From contig NZ_JODS01000004.1 in NCBI RefSeq assembly GCF_000718025.1, forward strand, positions 1 to 64,000: DNA of 64,000 nt, given 5' to 3'. Position 1 is the stretch's first letter. Every line of letters begins with the position of its first letter. Both the position numbers and the translations under genes were made by a program. The DNA comes from Kitasatospora purpeofusca. Its GTDB lineage: Bacteria > Actinomycetota > Actinomycetes > Streptomycetales > Streptomycetaceae. This document shows, one piece after another, positions 8,941 through 18,336 of the stretch. Under the pieces are notes generated by a model, which worked only from the letters and a program-made list of their open reading frames with translations, had not been told where the DNA came from and made no database searches.

Positions 8941-9008
8941 GGAGGCGGCCCGTCGGAGCCGGCCGACCAGGGGCCGCCGGTCAGTGGCCGGTGGTCAGTG
9001 GCGGCCGG

Positions 9009-9167
9009 TCAGTGGCCGGTGGCGCCGCCGTTGTCGCGGCGGTCCAGCGCCCGCTGGAGCGCGGCGGCGGCGAAGGGGTTCCGCTCCACGGCCCGGCGGC
9101 GGCGGGGGGCGCGGGTCTGCGGGGCGGCGGGGGCGGAAGCGGCGTGGCGGTCGGCGGTCGGGGGCAT
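9009..9167 (-). CDS. Small basic protein of unknown function (52 aa)
   Basis: ATG at 9167 is preceded by a perfect AAGGAG seven bases upstream, the best ribosome site in this part of the window. The product starts MPPTADRHAASAPAAPQ, has a basic patch (APRRRRAVERN) and ends PFAAAALQRALDRRDNGGATGH. The C-terminal FAAAALQRALDRR stretch looks like an amphipathic helix. No signal peptide or membrane segment is visible. It is flanked by its own hairpin terminator and by the serA terminator, so it is a separate transcript. A longer in-frame reading from 9362 lacks a ribosome site. I do not recognise a family with certainty. Confidence 0.65.
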   Translation of the reverse strand: MPPTADRHAASAPAAPQTRAPRRRRAVERNPFAAAALQRALDRRDNGGATGH

Positions 9168-9365
9168 ACCGGGGCTCCTTGGTTCGATACGCGCCGTGGG
9201 AAACGGACGCGGCGGGGTGGGGAGGAGGGGGGTAGGTACACCGGGCAGGGGTCTCCCGCCCATCGGGTGCGGACGCGCGCACGGGCCGGACGCCCTGGCT
9301 ACAGGGGCGGCACACCGTGCGGCTGACTCCACGGTACGACCCGCGCCCAGCCGTGTCTGCACGAA

Positions 9366-9390
9366 TACTTGGATTTCCTACTATCTGAGA
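9366..9390. promoter_or_regulatory. AT-rich motif upstream of the 52-residue gene
   Basis: The stretch contains GGATTTCCTACTATCTGAGA, strikingly AT-rich against its surroundings, with the short inverted element GGATTTCC/GGAAATCC. It lies about 200 bases upstream of the small gene and 24 bases from the serA terminator. It could be a promoter or operator; no regulator can be named from sequence alone. Confidence 0.3.
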
Positions 9391-9413
9391 CGGCCGTCAC
9401 CCGGAGGAACGCG

Positions 9414-9455
9414 CCAGGGCCCGGACCGCCGTGCGAACGGCGGTCCGGGCCCTGG
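9414..9455 (-). terminator. Strong terminator after serA
   Basis: A perfect 19-bp stem (9414-9432 with 9437-9455) is closed by a GCGA tetraloop, 59 bases past the serA stop. It is one of the longest perfect hairpins in the window. Confidence 0.8.
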
Positions 9456-9513
9456 TCAGGGATGGTGCGGGGTAGTGCGGGGTAGTGCGTGGTGACGCGT
9501 GGCGGTGCGGGGC

Positions 9514-11115
9514 TCAGGCGCCGAGGTCGACCGAGCGGGCGAAGCGGGCGCCGATCTCGGCCGCGATCGCCGACAGCACCTCCTGCGGGATCTCGCTGTC
9601 CACGGTGAGGGAGGCGAGCGCGCCGCTGCCGTCGCGGGCGACCTGCATGCCGGCGATGTTGATGCCGGCGTCACCGAGGTGGCGGCCGAGGACGCCGACC
9701 ACACCGGGCCGGTCCTCGTACTTGAAGAAGGCCATGTGGTCGGTGAGCGCCACGTCCACGTCGAAGGCGTCCACCCCGACGATCTTCTGGACCTGCTTGG
9801 GGCCGGCCAGCGTGCCGGAGATGGCGATCTCCTCGCCGTCCGCCAGGGTGCCGCGCACGGTGATGACGTTGCGGTGCTCGGGGCTCTCGCTGGAGGTGGT
9901 CAGCCGCACCTCGACGCCGCGCTCCTGGGCGAACAGCGGGGCGTTGACGTAGGACACCGTCTCCGCCACGACGTCCTCGAACACACCCTTGAGGGCGGAC
10001 AGTTCGAGCACCTTGACGTCGTGCTGGGTGATCTCGCCGCGCACCTCGACGTCGAGCCGGACGGCGACCTCGCCGGCCAGCGCGGTGAAGATCCGGCCGA
10101 GCTTCTCGGCCAGCGGCAGGCCCGGCCGGACGTCCTCGGCGATCACGCCGCCCTGGACGTTGACCGCGTCCGGCACCAGCTCGCCGGCCAGCGCCAGGCG
10201 GACCGACCGGGCCACGGCGATGCCGGCCTTCTCCTGGGCCTCGTCGGTGGAGGCGCCCAGGTGCGGGGTGGCCACCACGTTGTCGAGGGCGAACAGCGGC
10301 GAGTCGGTGCACGGCTCCTTGGCGTACACGTCCAGGCCGGCGCCGGCCACCCGGCCGTCGCGCAGGGCGCTGAGCAGCGCCGCCTCGTCGACGATGCCGC
10401 CGCGGGCGGCGTTGACGATCCGGACGGTCGGCTTGACCTTGTGCAGCGCCTCGTCGCCGATCAGGCCGATGGTCTCCGGGGTCTTCGGGAGGTGGACGGT
10501 GATGAAGTCCGAGACCTCCAGCAGCTCCTCCAGCGAGACCAGCTTGACGCCCATCTGCGCGGCGCGGGCGGCCTGGATGTAGGGGTCGTACGCGACGATC
10601 TTCATGCCGAAGGCGGACATCCGCTGGGCGACCAGCACGCCGATCCGGCCGAGGCCGACGACGCCGAGGACCTTCTCGCTGAGCTCCACGCCGGTGTACT
10701 TGTTGCGCTTCCACTCGCCGCCCTTGAGCGCGGCGTTGGCCGGCGCGATGTTGCGGGCGACGGAGATCAGCAGACCGCAGGCGAGCTCGGCGGCGGTGAC
10801 GATGTTGGAGGTCGGCGCGTTCACGACCATGACGCCGGCCTTGGTGGCGGCGGAGACGTCCACGTTGTCCAGGCCGACGCCGGCGCGGGCGACCACCTTG
10901 AGCTTGCGGGCCGCGGCCAGCGCCTCGGCGTCGACCTTGGTGGCGGAGCGGACCAGGATCGCGTCCACGTCCGCGATGGCGGTCAGCAGTTCGGTGCGGT
11001 CCGCACCGTTGCAGTGCCGGATCTCGAAGTCCGGGCCGAGGGCGTCGACGGTGGCGGGCGACAGCTCTTCGGCGATCAGTACTACGCCAGATTTCACAGT
11101 TGTAGCAGCGCTCAC
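9514..11115 (-). CDS. serA: D-3-phosphoglycerate dehydrogenase (long form)
   Basis: 533 residues. Oxidises 3-phosphoglycerate to 3-phosphohydroxypyruvate with NAD+, the first committed step to serine. The N-terminal 2-hydroxyacid dehydrogenase domain has the nucleotide-binding GVVGLGRIGVLVAQRM and the catalytic Arg/Glu/His regions (NAARGGIVDEAALL, ATPHLGASTDEAQ). An intervening ASB domain and a C-terminal ACT domain (residues about 455-530, FFKYEDRPGVVGVLGRH) make it the long form found in mycobacteria, where serine binds at the ACT domain. The start is GTG 11115 with AAGGA nine bases upstream. It follows ilvC on the same strand, but a hairpin separates them. Confidence 0.96.
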   Translation of the reverse strand: MSAATTVKSGVVLIAEELSPATVDALGPDFEIRHCNGADRTELLTAIADVDAILVRSATKVDAEALAAARKLKVVARAGVGLDNVDVSAATKAGVMVVNAPTSNIVTAAELACGLLISVARNIAPANAALKGGEWKRNKYTGVELSEKVLGVVGLGRIGVLVAQRMSAFGMKIVAYDPYIQAARAAQMGVKLVSLEELLEVSDFITVHLPKTPETIGLIGDEALHKVKPTVRIVNAARGGIVDEAALLSALRDGRVAGAGLDVYAKEPCTDSPLFALDNVVATPHLGASTDEAQEKAGIAVARSVRLALAGELVPDAVNVQGGVIAEDVRPGLPLAEKLGRIFTALAGEVAVRLDVEVRGEITQHDVKVLELSALKGVFEDVVAETVSYVNAPLFAQERGVEVRLTTSSESPEHRNVITVRGTLADGEEIAISGTLAGPKQVQKIVGVDAFDVDVALTDHMAFFKYEDRPGVVGVLGRHLGDAGINIAGMQVARDGSGALASLTVDSEIPQEVLSAIAAEIGARFARSVDLGA

Positions 11116-11269
11116 GACAGTGTGTCCTTAACTGTCCGGTTCTCCCCGGATCCGGGCACGAGGGTGGCCTTGCCGGGCGGGGGGAAGGTGGCATGCCGCG
11201 TAGCTAGACGCACGACGCTGTGGGCCTGACGCGCACTCGGAAGTGTATCGACGGGCTGGGTAACGGGCT

Positions 11270-11302
11270 GCTCCCGTCCGGCAAAATCACCCGGACGGGA
11301 GC
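11270..11302 (-). terminator. Terminator after ilvC
   Basis: Perfect 12-bp stem GCTCCCGTCCGG/CCGGACGGGAGC (11270-11281, 11291-11302) with a 9-base loop, 53 bases past the ilvC stop. It makes serA a probable separate transcription unit, with its promoter in 11116-11269. Confidence 0.75.
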
Positions 11303-11354
11303 CGCCTTGTTGTACAAGGGGGATACAAACCCGCGAGGGCCCTCCCCCGAGGCC

Positions 11355-12353
<999 letters not shown>

Positions 12354-12489
12354 GGGGGCACATCTCCTTGCGAGTGGATTGCCGGGTCTGCGGTGGTTCC
12401 TACCGTATGCGGATCCGGCGTCGGGGTGGGGCGGTGCTTCAGGGTTTGAGACGGCGGCGCGTCCCGGAGGGGCGAGGACCGGTCGGGTC

Positions 12490-13014
12490 CTAGGCGCTGC
12501 GGTCGAGGGCGCGCAGCGAGCGGTCCGTGATCGAACGGGCGCCGCGGCCGATGGCGACCAGGCCGGACTGGACCAACTCCTTGATGCCGTAGGGCTCCAG
12601 CATCCGGAGCATGGCCTCCAGCTTGTCCGAGCTGCCGGTGGCCTCGATGGTCACCGCGTCCGGGGACACGTCGACCGTCTTGGCACGGAACAGCTGGACG
12701 ATCTCGACGATCTGCGACCGGGTGTCGTTGTCGGCCCGGACCTTCACCAGGACCAGTTCCCGCTGGATCGCAGCGGACTGGTCGAGTTCGACGATCTTTA
12801 TCACGTTGACGAGCTTGTTGAGCTGCTTGGTGACCTGTTCCAACGGGAGGTCCTCGACGTTGACCACGATGGTCATCCGGGAGATGTCCGGGTGCTCGGT
12901 CGGGCCGACGGCGAGGGAGTCGATGTTGAAGCCCCGACGGGAGAACAGCGCGGCGATCCGGGCGAGCACGCCGGGCTTGTTCTCGACCAGGACGGAGAGG
13001 GTGTGCTTGGACAT
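12490..13014 (-). CDS. ilvN: Acetolactate synthase small (regulatory) subunit
   Basis: 174 residues. Binds the large subunit, stimulates it and confers valine feedback inhibition. The N-terminal ACT domain starts MSKHTLSVLVENKPGVLARI and includes FSRRGFNIDSLAVGPTE; the C-terminal ALS_ss_C domain includes RSQIVEIVQLFRAKTVDVSP and the ATGSSDKLEAMLRMLEPYGI stretch. The ATG at 13014 lies 35 bases after the ilvB stop, so the two subunits are co-transcribed. Confidence 0.97.
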   Translation of the reverse strand: MSKHTLSVLVENKPGVLARIAALFSRRGFNIDSLAVGPTEHPDISRMTIVVNVEDLPLEQVTKQLNKLVNVIKIVELDQSAAIQRELVLVKVRADNDTRSQIVEIVQLFRAKTVDVSPDAVTIEATGSSDKLEAMLRMLEPYGIKELVQSGLVAIGRGARSITDRSLRALDRSA

Positions 13015-13049
13015 GGGTCGTGGGTTCCCTTGGTCGTTCCGGAAGGGGC

Positions 13050-14903
13050 TCAGTCGAGGTCGTCGCCGAAGTCGGGACGGACGCCGCGGGCGAACTGGAT
13101 CTCGTCGTTGCTGGTGCCGGCCGCGACCATCGGCCAGACCATGGCGTCCTGGTGGACGATGAAGTCGATGACCACCGGGCGGTCGTTGATCTCCATCGCC
13201 TGCTTGATCACCGCGTCGAGGTCCTCGGGGCGCTCGCAGCGCAGGCCGACGCAGCCCATCGCCTCGGCCAGCAGCACGAAGTCGGGGATCCGGGTGCCCT
13301 GGGCCGGCGGCTCGATGCCGTCGTGGCCGGGACCGGCGTGCAGCACGGTGTTGGAGTAGCGCTGGTTGTAGAACAGCGTCTGCCACTGCCGGACCATGCC
13401 CAGCGAGCCGTTGTTGATGACCGCGACCTTGATCGGGATGTCGTTCAGGGCGCAGGTGACCAGCTCCTGGTTGGTCATCTGGAAGCAGCCGTCGCCGTCG
13501 ATCGCCCAGACCGCGGCCTCGGGCCGGCCGGCCTTGGCGCCCATCGCGGCCGGGACCGCGTAGCCCATGGTCCCGGCACCGCCGGAGTTGAGCCAGGTGC
13601 CCGGCTTCTCGAACCGGATGAACTGCGAGCTCCACATCTGGTGCTGGCCGACGCCCGCCGCGTAGACGGCGTCCGGGCCGACCAGCCGGCCGATCCGCTC
13701 GATCACCTGCTGCGGGGAGAGCTGGCCGCCGGGCGCGGGCTCGTAGCCGACCGGGTAGGTGGTCTTCCACTCGTCGAGCCGCTCCCACCAGTCGCCGTAG
13801 TCGCCCTTGTGGCCGGCGTCGAACTCGGCCTGGACGGCGACGATCAGGTCGGCCAGCACCTCGCGGGCGTCACCGACGATCGGCACGTCCGCCGGGCGGT
13901 TCTTGCCGATCTCGGCCGGGTCGATGTCCGCGTGGACGACCTTGGCGTACGGCGCGAAGCTGTCCAGCTTGCCGGTGACCCGGTCGTCGAAGCGGGCGCC
14001 GAGGGTGAAGAGCAGGTCGGCCTTCTGGAGCGCGGTCACGGCCGGCACGGAGCCGTGCATGCCGGGCATGCCCAGGTGCTGCGGGTGGCTGTCCGGGAAG
14101 GCGCCGAGCGCCATCAGGGTGGTGACCACCGGGGCGCCGGTCAGCTCGGCCAGGATGCGCAGCTCGGCCGTGGCGCCGGCCTTCATGACGCCGCCGCCGA
14201 CGTACAGGACCGGGCGCTTGGCGGTGACCAGCATCTTGGCCGCCTCGCGGATCTGCTTGGCGTGCGGCTTGGTCACCGGGCGGTAGCCGGGCAGCGAGGT
14301 CTCGACCGGCCAGCGGAAGGTGGTGGTGGCCTGCAGGGCGTCCTTGGCGATGTCGACCAGGACCGGGCCGGGGCGGCCGGTGGCGGCGATGTGGAACGCC
14401 TCGGCGATCACCCGGGGGATCTCGGCCGGGTCGGTGACCAGGTAGTTGTGCTTGGTGATCGGCATCGTGATGCCGCAGATGTCCGCCTCCTGGAAGGCGT
14501 CCGTGCCGATCGCCTTGGAGGTGACCTGGCCGGTGATGGCGACGATCGGCACCGAGTCCATGTAGGCGTCGGCGATCGGGGTGACCAGGTTGGTCGCGCC
14601 CGGACCGGAGGTCGCCATGCAGACGCCGACCCGGCCGGTGGCCTGCGCGTAGCCGGTGGCGGCGTGGCCGGCGCCCTGCTCGTGACGGACCAGGATGTGG
14701 CGCACCTTGGTGGAGTCCATCAGCGGGTCGTACGCGGGAAGGATGGCCCCGCCCGGGATGCCGAAGACGGTGTCCGCACCGACGGCCTCCAGCGAGCGGA
14801 TGAGCGACTGGGCGCCGGTCATGGTCTCGACGACGTGCTGAGGAGCGGGAGCGTGGGCGGCCGGGGTGTCCCCGCGGCGGGGGGATGCGGCGTGCTCGGT
14901 CAT
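13050..14903 (-). CDS. ilvB: Acetolactate synthase large (catalytic) subunit
   Basis: 617 residues. ThDP- and FAD-dependent condensation of pyruvate with pyruvate or 2-oxobutyrate, the first common step to Val/Leu and Ile. The catalytic Glu is in RHEQGAGHAATGYAQATG (about residue 75); the FAD-region GARFDDRVTGKL is present; the ThDP/Mg motif is GDGCFQMTNQELVTCAL...NNGSLG. The N-terminal 25 residues are an unconserved Ala/Pro-rich extension. The start is ATG 14903. Expression is controlled by the leader peptide and attenuator at 15065-15180. Confidence 0.97.
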   Translation of the reverse strand: MTEHAASPRRGDTPAAHAPAPQHVVETMTGAQSLIRSLEAVGADTVFGIPGGAILPAYDPLMDSTKVRHILVRHEQGAGHAATGYAQATGRVGVCMATSGPGATNLVTPIADAYMDSVPIVAITGQVTSKAIGTDAFQEADICGITMPITKHNYLVTDPAEIPRVIAEAFHIAATGRPGPVLVDIAKDALQATTTFRWPVETSLPGYRPVTKPHAKQIREAAKMLVTAKRPVLYVGGGVMKAGATAELRILAELTGAPVVTTLMALGAFPDSHPQHLGMPGMHGSVPAVTALQKADLLFTLGARFDDRVTGKLDSFAPYAKVVHADIDPAEIGKNRPADVPIVGDAREVLADLIVAVQAEFDAGHKGDYGDWWERLDEWKTTYPVGYEPAPGGQLSPQQVIERIGRLVGPDAVYAAGVGQHQMWSSQFIRFEKPGTWLNSGGAGTMGYAVPAAMGAKAGRPEAAVWAIDGDGCFQMTNQELVTCALNDIPIKVAVINNGSLGMVRQWQTLFYNQRYSNTVLHAGPGHDGIEPPAQGTRIPDFVLLAEAMGCVGLRCERPEDLDAVIKQAMEINDRPVVIDFIVHQDAMVWPMVAAGTSNDEIQFARGVRPDFGDDLD

Positions 14904-15064
14904 CTGCCTGTCTCTTCTCGGTTCTGGCCGGCCCGGTGGTTTGCGGGCCCCGGGGGGTCGAGGGTGGGGTCCCGCTTGCGGGCCGATCGCCGGCTCTGCC
15001 CCAATCGTCCCTTTCGCGGGGCCTCGGGGCCAGGGGTCTTGCGGTGGTGGAACAGCGTCGGTGC

Positions 15065-15101
15065 AACAAAAAACCCCTCGTGCCCAAGGGCATGCGAGGG
15101 G
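15065..15101 (-). terminator. Intrinsic terminator of the ilvB attenuator
   Basis: On the minus strand CCCCTCG and CGAGGGG arms, with an inner TGCCC/GGGCA extension and a 2-base bulge, are followed by TTTTTTGTT. Immediately before it, GGCGCGTCGG at 15103-15112 (plus strand) is exactly complementary to CCGACGCGCC at 15143-15152 inside the leader-peptide 3' end, giving a 10-bp alternative pairing that ribosome position could open or close. Confidence 0.9.
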
Positions 15102-15138
15102 TGGCGCGTCGGTCTGTCACGAACGGGGCAGGGCCCGC

Positions 15139-15180
15139 TCAGCCGACGCGCCCGCCAAGTACGAGAATTCGGGTGCGCAT
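15139..15180 (-). CDS. ilvB leader peptide (13 aa)
   Basis: ATG at 15180 to TGA at 15139-15141 encodes MRTRILVLGGRVG. The Ile-Leu-Val-Leu run reads ATT CTC GTA CTT, three of them uncommon codons here. The peptide is nearly identical, from memory, to the known streptomycete ilvB leader. AGGAAGG lies eight bases upstream. Stalling at the ILVL codons when charged tRNAs are short would favour readthrough of the following terminator. Confidence 0.92.
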   Translation of the reverse strand: MRTRILVLGGRVG

Positions 15181-15187
15181 GGCAACG

Positions 15188-15217
15188 ACCTTCCTCCCGC
15201 CGAGGGTCGGCTGTCAA
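15188..15217 (-). promoter_or_regulatory. Candidate ilvB promoter overlapping the cdgC stop codon
   Basis: Reading the minus strand, a perfect TTGACA lies at 15212-15217 and GAAGGT (matching the xAxxxT pattern) at 15188-15193, 18 bases apart. The TGA of the upstream cdgC gene is embedded in the TTGACA. The putative -10 ends seven bases before the leader-peptide ATG, so the transcript could be leaderless or nearly so, although an AGGAAGG ribosome site overlaps the same bases. Confidence 0.5.
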
Positions 15218-18200
15218 GCAGGTGGGACGGCCGTCTCGCCATGCGGACCGGCTCCCGGACCTGCCACGGCCGGGTGTTCGGGCAGGTCGGAGCCGTTGTG
15301 GTGAGGTGCGACACGCCCCGCGGCGGCCTCGCCGCGGCCACTCGTCCGGGTGTCCGCGGCCAGGAAGGCGCGCCGCGCGGGCAGCGGGCCGAGCGGCCTC
15401 GGCACCGGATACGCGCGGCGGGCCAGCTCGCGCCGGAGCCGGATCTCGTCCAGCGGCGCGGAGAACGCCGAGCCCTGCACCTGGCGGCAGCCCAGCTCCT
15501 GCAGCACGGCCACCTGGCGCGGCAGGTCGACGCCCTCGGCGGCGGTGACCAGCCCGAGGTCCCGGCCGAGCCGCAGGGCGTGCCCGGCGAGGGTCCGGGC
15601 GAGCGCGGACTCGCCCAGGTCCTGGACCAGCGAGCGGTCCAGCTTGAGGCCGTCGAAGGGGAGCCGGACCAGTGTGCCGAGCGAGCCCCGGCCGGCCCCG
15701 AAGCCGGCCAGCGCGGTACCGACGCCGAGCCGGCGCAGCGCGTCCAGCCGGCGGCCGAGCTCGTCCGCCAGGTCGTCCGGGCCGGTCCTGGCCACCTCGA
15801 CGATCAGCTGGCCGCCGGGCAGCCCGCTGTCCCGCAGGGCCGCGACCACCGCCTCGTAGAGCCCGGGCGCGCACAGCCGCTCGGCCGACAGCCGGACCGA
15901 CACCGGGACCGGCGGCGGGACGGCGCGGCCCCGGACGGGCAGGCCCCGGCGCAGCGCGGCGGCGGTCACCGCCTCGCGGACCAGCCAGCGGGAGAACCGC
16001 GCGGCGGCGTCGCCCGGCTCGGTGGAGCGCAGGAACTCCGCGGGGGTGAGCAGCAGGCCCTGTGCGGAGCGCCAGCGGGCCTGGGCCTCGACGGCGGTGA
16101 CCGCGCCGGTGGTGAGGTCCACCACGGGCTGGTGGAGCAGGGTGAAGCCGCCCTCGCGGACCGCCGCGCGGAGCCGTTCGTCCAGCTCGGTGCGGCGCTC
16201 CAGGTCGGCGCGCATGGCCGGGGTGTAGAGCATCACCCGGCCCTTGCCCTCGGACTTGGCGCGGTACATCGCGAGGTCGGCGTTGCGCATCAGCTCGTCG
16301 GCGGCGGCGCGCGGGTCGGCGGCCGGACCGCGTTCCGGGGTGCCGAAGGCGATCCCGATGCTGGCGGCGACGCTGAGTTCGCTGCCGCCGATCCAGTAGG
16401 GCTCGGAGAGCGCGGCGCGCAGCCGTTCGGCGAGCTCCTGGACCTGGAGCCGGCCGAGCGGGCCGCAGACCAGGGCGGCGAACTCGTCGCCGCCGAAGCG
16501 GGCGACGGTGTCCCCGCAGCGGACGGCGCCCTGGAGCCGGCGGGCGGCCTGGACCAGCAGCTCGTCGCCGACCTGGTGGCCGGCGGTGTCGTTGACCGCC
16601 TTGAAGCCGTCCAGGTCGAGGAAGAGCACGGCGACCCCGGAGCCCGCCTCGTCCTGCGGGCCGCGGGCGGCCAGGGCGGCCCGCAGCCGCTGGGTGAACA
16701 GCGCCCGGTTGGGCAGGTCGGTGAGCGGGTCGTGGAACGCGTTGTGCTGCAACTGGGCCTGCAGCATGACCCGTTCGGTGACGTCGCGGCTGTTCAGGAT
16801 CAGGCCGTCGCGGTACCGGTCGACGGTCGACTCGACGTGCAGCCACTCGCCGCCGCCGGAGCCGATCCGGCACTCCACCCGGGCCGCGGGCAGCGGCTCG
16901 GCGCCCGGGTCGCGGTGGGCGGCGAGCCGCCCCCGGGCGAGGAAGCGGCGGACCTCCAGCAGCACCCGGTCGACGTCCTCGGGGTGGATGAGGTCGAGCA
17001 GGTTGCCGCCGACGAGCTCCTCCGGGTCCCGCCCGTAGACGCCGAGCGCGGCCGGGGAGACGTAGGAGAGCACGCCGTTGGCACCGGCGATCATGATGAC
17101 GTCGCTGGAGCCCTGCACCAGGGAGCGGAAGTGCGCCTCCTTGTGGGCGAGTTCCTGGGCCAGCGAGAGGTTGTCGAGCAGCATGATGCCCTGGCGCAGG
17201 ATCAGCGCCAGGCCGACGGTGCAGGCTGCCGAGGCCACCACCCGGTCCAGCGAGCGCCCGCCGAGGGCGTTGTAGAGGATCCCGGCGGTGCAGACGGCGG
17301 CGGCCGCGTACGGGGTGAGCGCGCTGAAGGTGGTGGCGACCCGGCGGCGGGGCAGCCCGCCGAGCGCCGGGTGCTCGCGCAGCGGGCGGCGCCAGCGCGG
17401 GGACCACGGGGCCCAGGCGAGCAGCAGGCTGCCGGCGAACCAGCCGGCGTCCAGGAGTTCCCCCGAGTGGTAGCTGCTGCGAAGCTCGGGCGAGGTGAAC
17501 AGGGCGTCGCAGAGCACGGTGACGGCGAGGCCGACCATGGCGGTGTGGACGGCGGCGCGGTTGCCGTCCCGGCCGCCGAAGCGCAGGCCGACGACCAGCG
17601 AGACGAGCAGGATGTCCAGCACCGGGTAGGCCAGGTTGAGGGCCAGCCGCAGCGGGGAGCCGTCCTCGCCGGCGGCGGTGCGGCCGAGGGCGAGGCTCCA
17701 GCTGAGGGTGAACAGCGAGCCGGCCACCAGCCAGCCGTCCAGCAGCAGGCAGAGCCAGCCGGCGGCGGTGCGCGGGCGCTGGGCCAGCACCAGGACGCCG
17801 GTGATGGCCAGCGGGGCGAACAGCAGGAAGGCGTACTCGGCCAGCGAGTTGGGCGGCAGCTGGGTCCGCTCGACCAGCTCGTACCAGCCCCAGGTGCCGT
17901 TGCCGAAGGCGACCATGAGCGAGGAGAGGCCGAACAGCAGCCAGGCCGGGCGGGCGTGGCCGCCGACGGTACAGCCGTAGGCGAGACAGGAGAGCGCGGC
18001 GGCGAGGGCGGCCGCCGCCAGGCCGAAGTCGCCCATGAAGACGGCGACCTGGCGCGAGCCCCAGCCGAGTGCGGCGCCGAGGGCGTAGGCGAGGCAGAGC
18101 ACGCCGAGGACGGCGCCCGGCAGCTTGCGGCTGCAGAGCGCCCGGCGGAGCGGTCCGGGTCTCGCGCCGCCGCCGGCCGGACGGTACGGGGGCGGGCCGC

Positions 18201-18336
18201 CCGCGCGGACGCCGCGTGGGCGCGGGCGCGGGCCCGGCCTCGGCGGGCCCGGTCTCGGCGGACCGTCCGCGGGCAGGACGGCGTCCGGCGCCTGGGGCCG
18301 TCCGGCTCCGGGCAGCACCGCGTCGGTGGAGCTCAC
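15214..18336 (-). CDS. cdgC: Membrane-bound PAS-GGDEF-EAL protein, CdgC-like diguanylate cyclase
   Basis: 1040 residues. A Pro/Arg-rich cytoplasmic N-terminus of about 75 residues precedes roughly ten hydrophobic segments, then a PAS domain (SSDVIMIAGANGVLSYVSP), a GGDEF domain with intact RFGGDEFAALV (about residue 612) and an EAL-like domain. The EAL domain has lost key residues: VEAQARW replaces the EALxRW motif, VRLS replaces NxS, VEVAR replaces LEITE, and AGFGAG replaces DDFGTG; only LKLDRS and AAEGV remain. The likely activity is therefore cyclic di-GMP synthesis, with a non-catalytic EAL domain. Position beside ilvB matches CdgC (SCO5511) from memory. Start is GTG 18336 after GGGGGAGAGG. 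Cyclic di-GMP acts through BldD to control development in this group. Confidence 0.85.
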   Translation of the reverse strand: MSSTDAVLPGAGRPQAPDAVLPADGPPRPGPPRPGPRPRPRGVRAGGPPPYRPAGGGARPGPLRRALCSRKLPGAVLGVLCLAYALGAALGWGSRQVAVFMGDFGLAAAALAAALSCLAYGCTVGGHARPAWLLFGLSSLMVAFGNGTWGWYELVERTQLPPNSLAEYAFLLFAPLAITGVLVLAQRPRTAAGWLCLLLDGWLVAGSLFTLSWSLALGRTAAGEDGSPLRLALNLAYPVLDILLVSLVVGLRFGGRDGNRAAVHTAMVGLAVTVLCDALFTSPELRSSYHSGELLDAGWFAGSLLLAWAPWSPRWRRPLREHPALGGLPRRRVATTFSALTPYAAAAVCTAGILYNALGGRSLDRVVASAACTVGLALILRQGIMLLDNLSLAQELAHKEAHFRSLVQGSSDVIMIAGANGVLSYVSPAALGVYGRDPEELVGGNLLDLIHPEDVDRVLLEVRRFLARGRLAAHRDPGAEPLPAARVECRIGSGGGEWLHVESTVDRYRDGLILNSRDVTERVMLQAQLQHNAFHDPLTDLPNRALFTQRLRAALAARGPQDEAGSGVAVLFLDLDGFKAVNDTAGHQVGDELLVQAARRLQGAVRCGDTVARFGGDEFAALVCGPLGRLQVQELAERLRAALSEPYWIGGSELSVAASIGIAFGTPERGPAADPRAAADELMRNADLAMYRAKSEGKGRVMLYTPAMRADLERRTELDERLRAAVREGGFTLLHQPVVDLTTGAVTAVEAQARWRSAQGLLLTPAEFLRSTEPGDAAARFSRWLVREAVTAAALRRGLPVRGRAVPPPVPVSVRLSAERLCAPGLYEAVVAALRDSGLPGGQLIVEVARTGPDDLADELGRRLDALRRLGVGTALAGFGAGRGSLGTLVRLPFDGLKLDRSLVQDLGESALARTLAGHALRLGRDLGLVTAAEGVDLPRQVAVLQELGCRQVQGSAFSAPLDEIRLRRELARRAYPVPRPLGPLPARRAFLAADTRTSGRGEAAAGRVAPHHNGSDLPEHPAVAGPGAGPHGETAVPPA

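Noticed and set aside
9168..9362. Longer version of the 52-residue protein
   Set aside because: No ribosome site at its start, and the added residues are Pro-rich without pattern; AAGGAG clearly marks the ATG at 9167.
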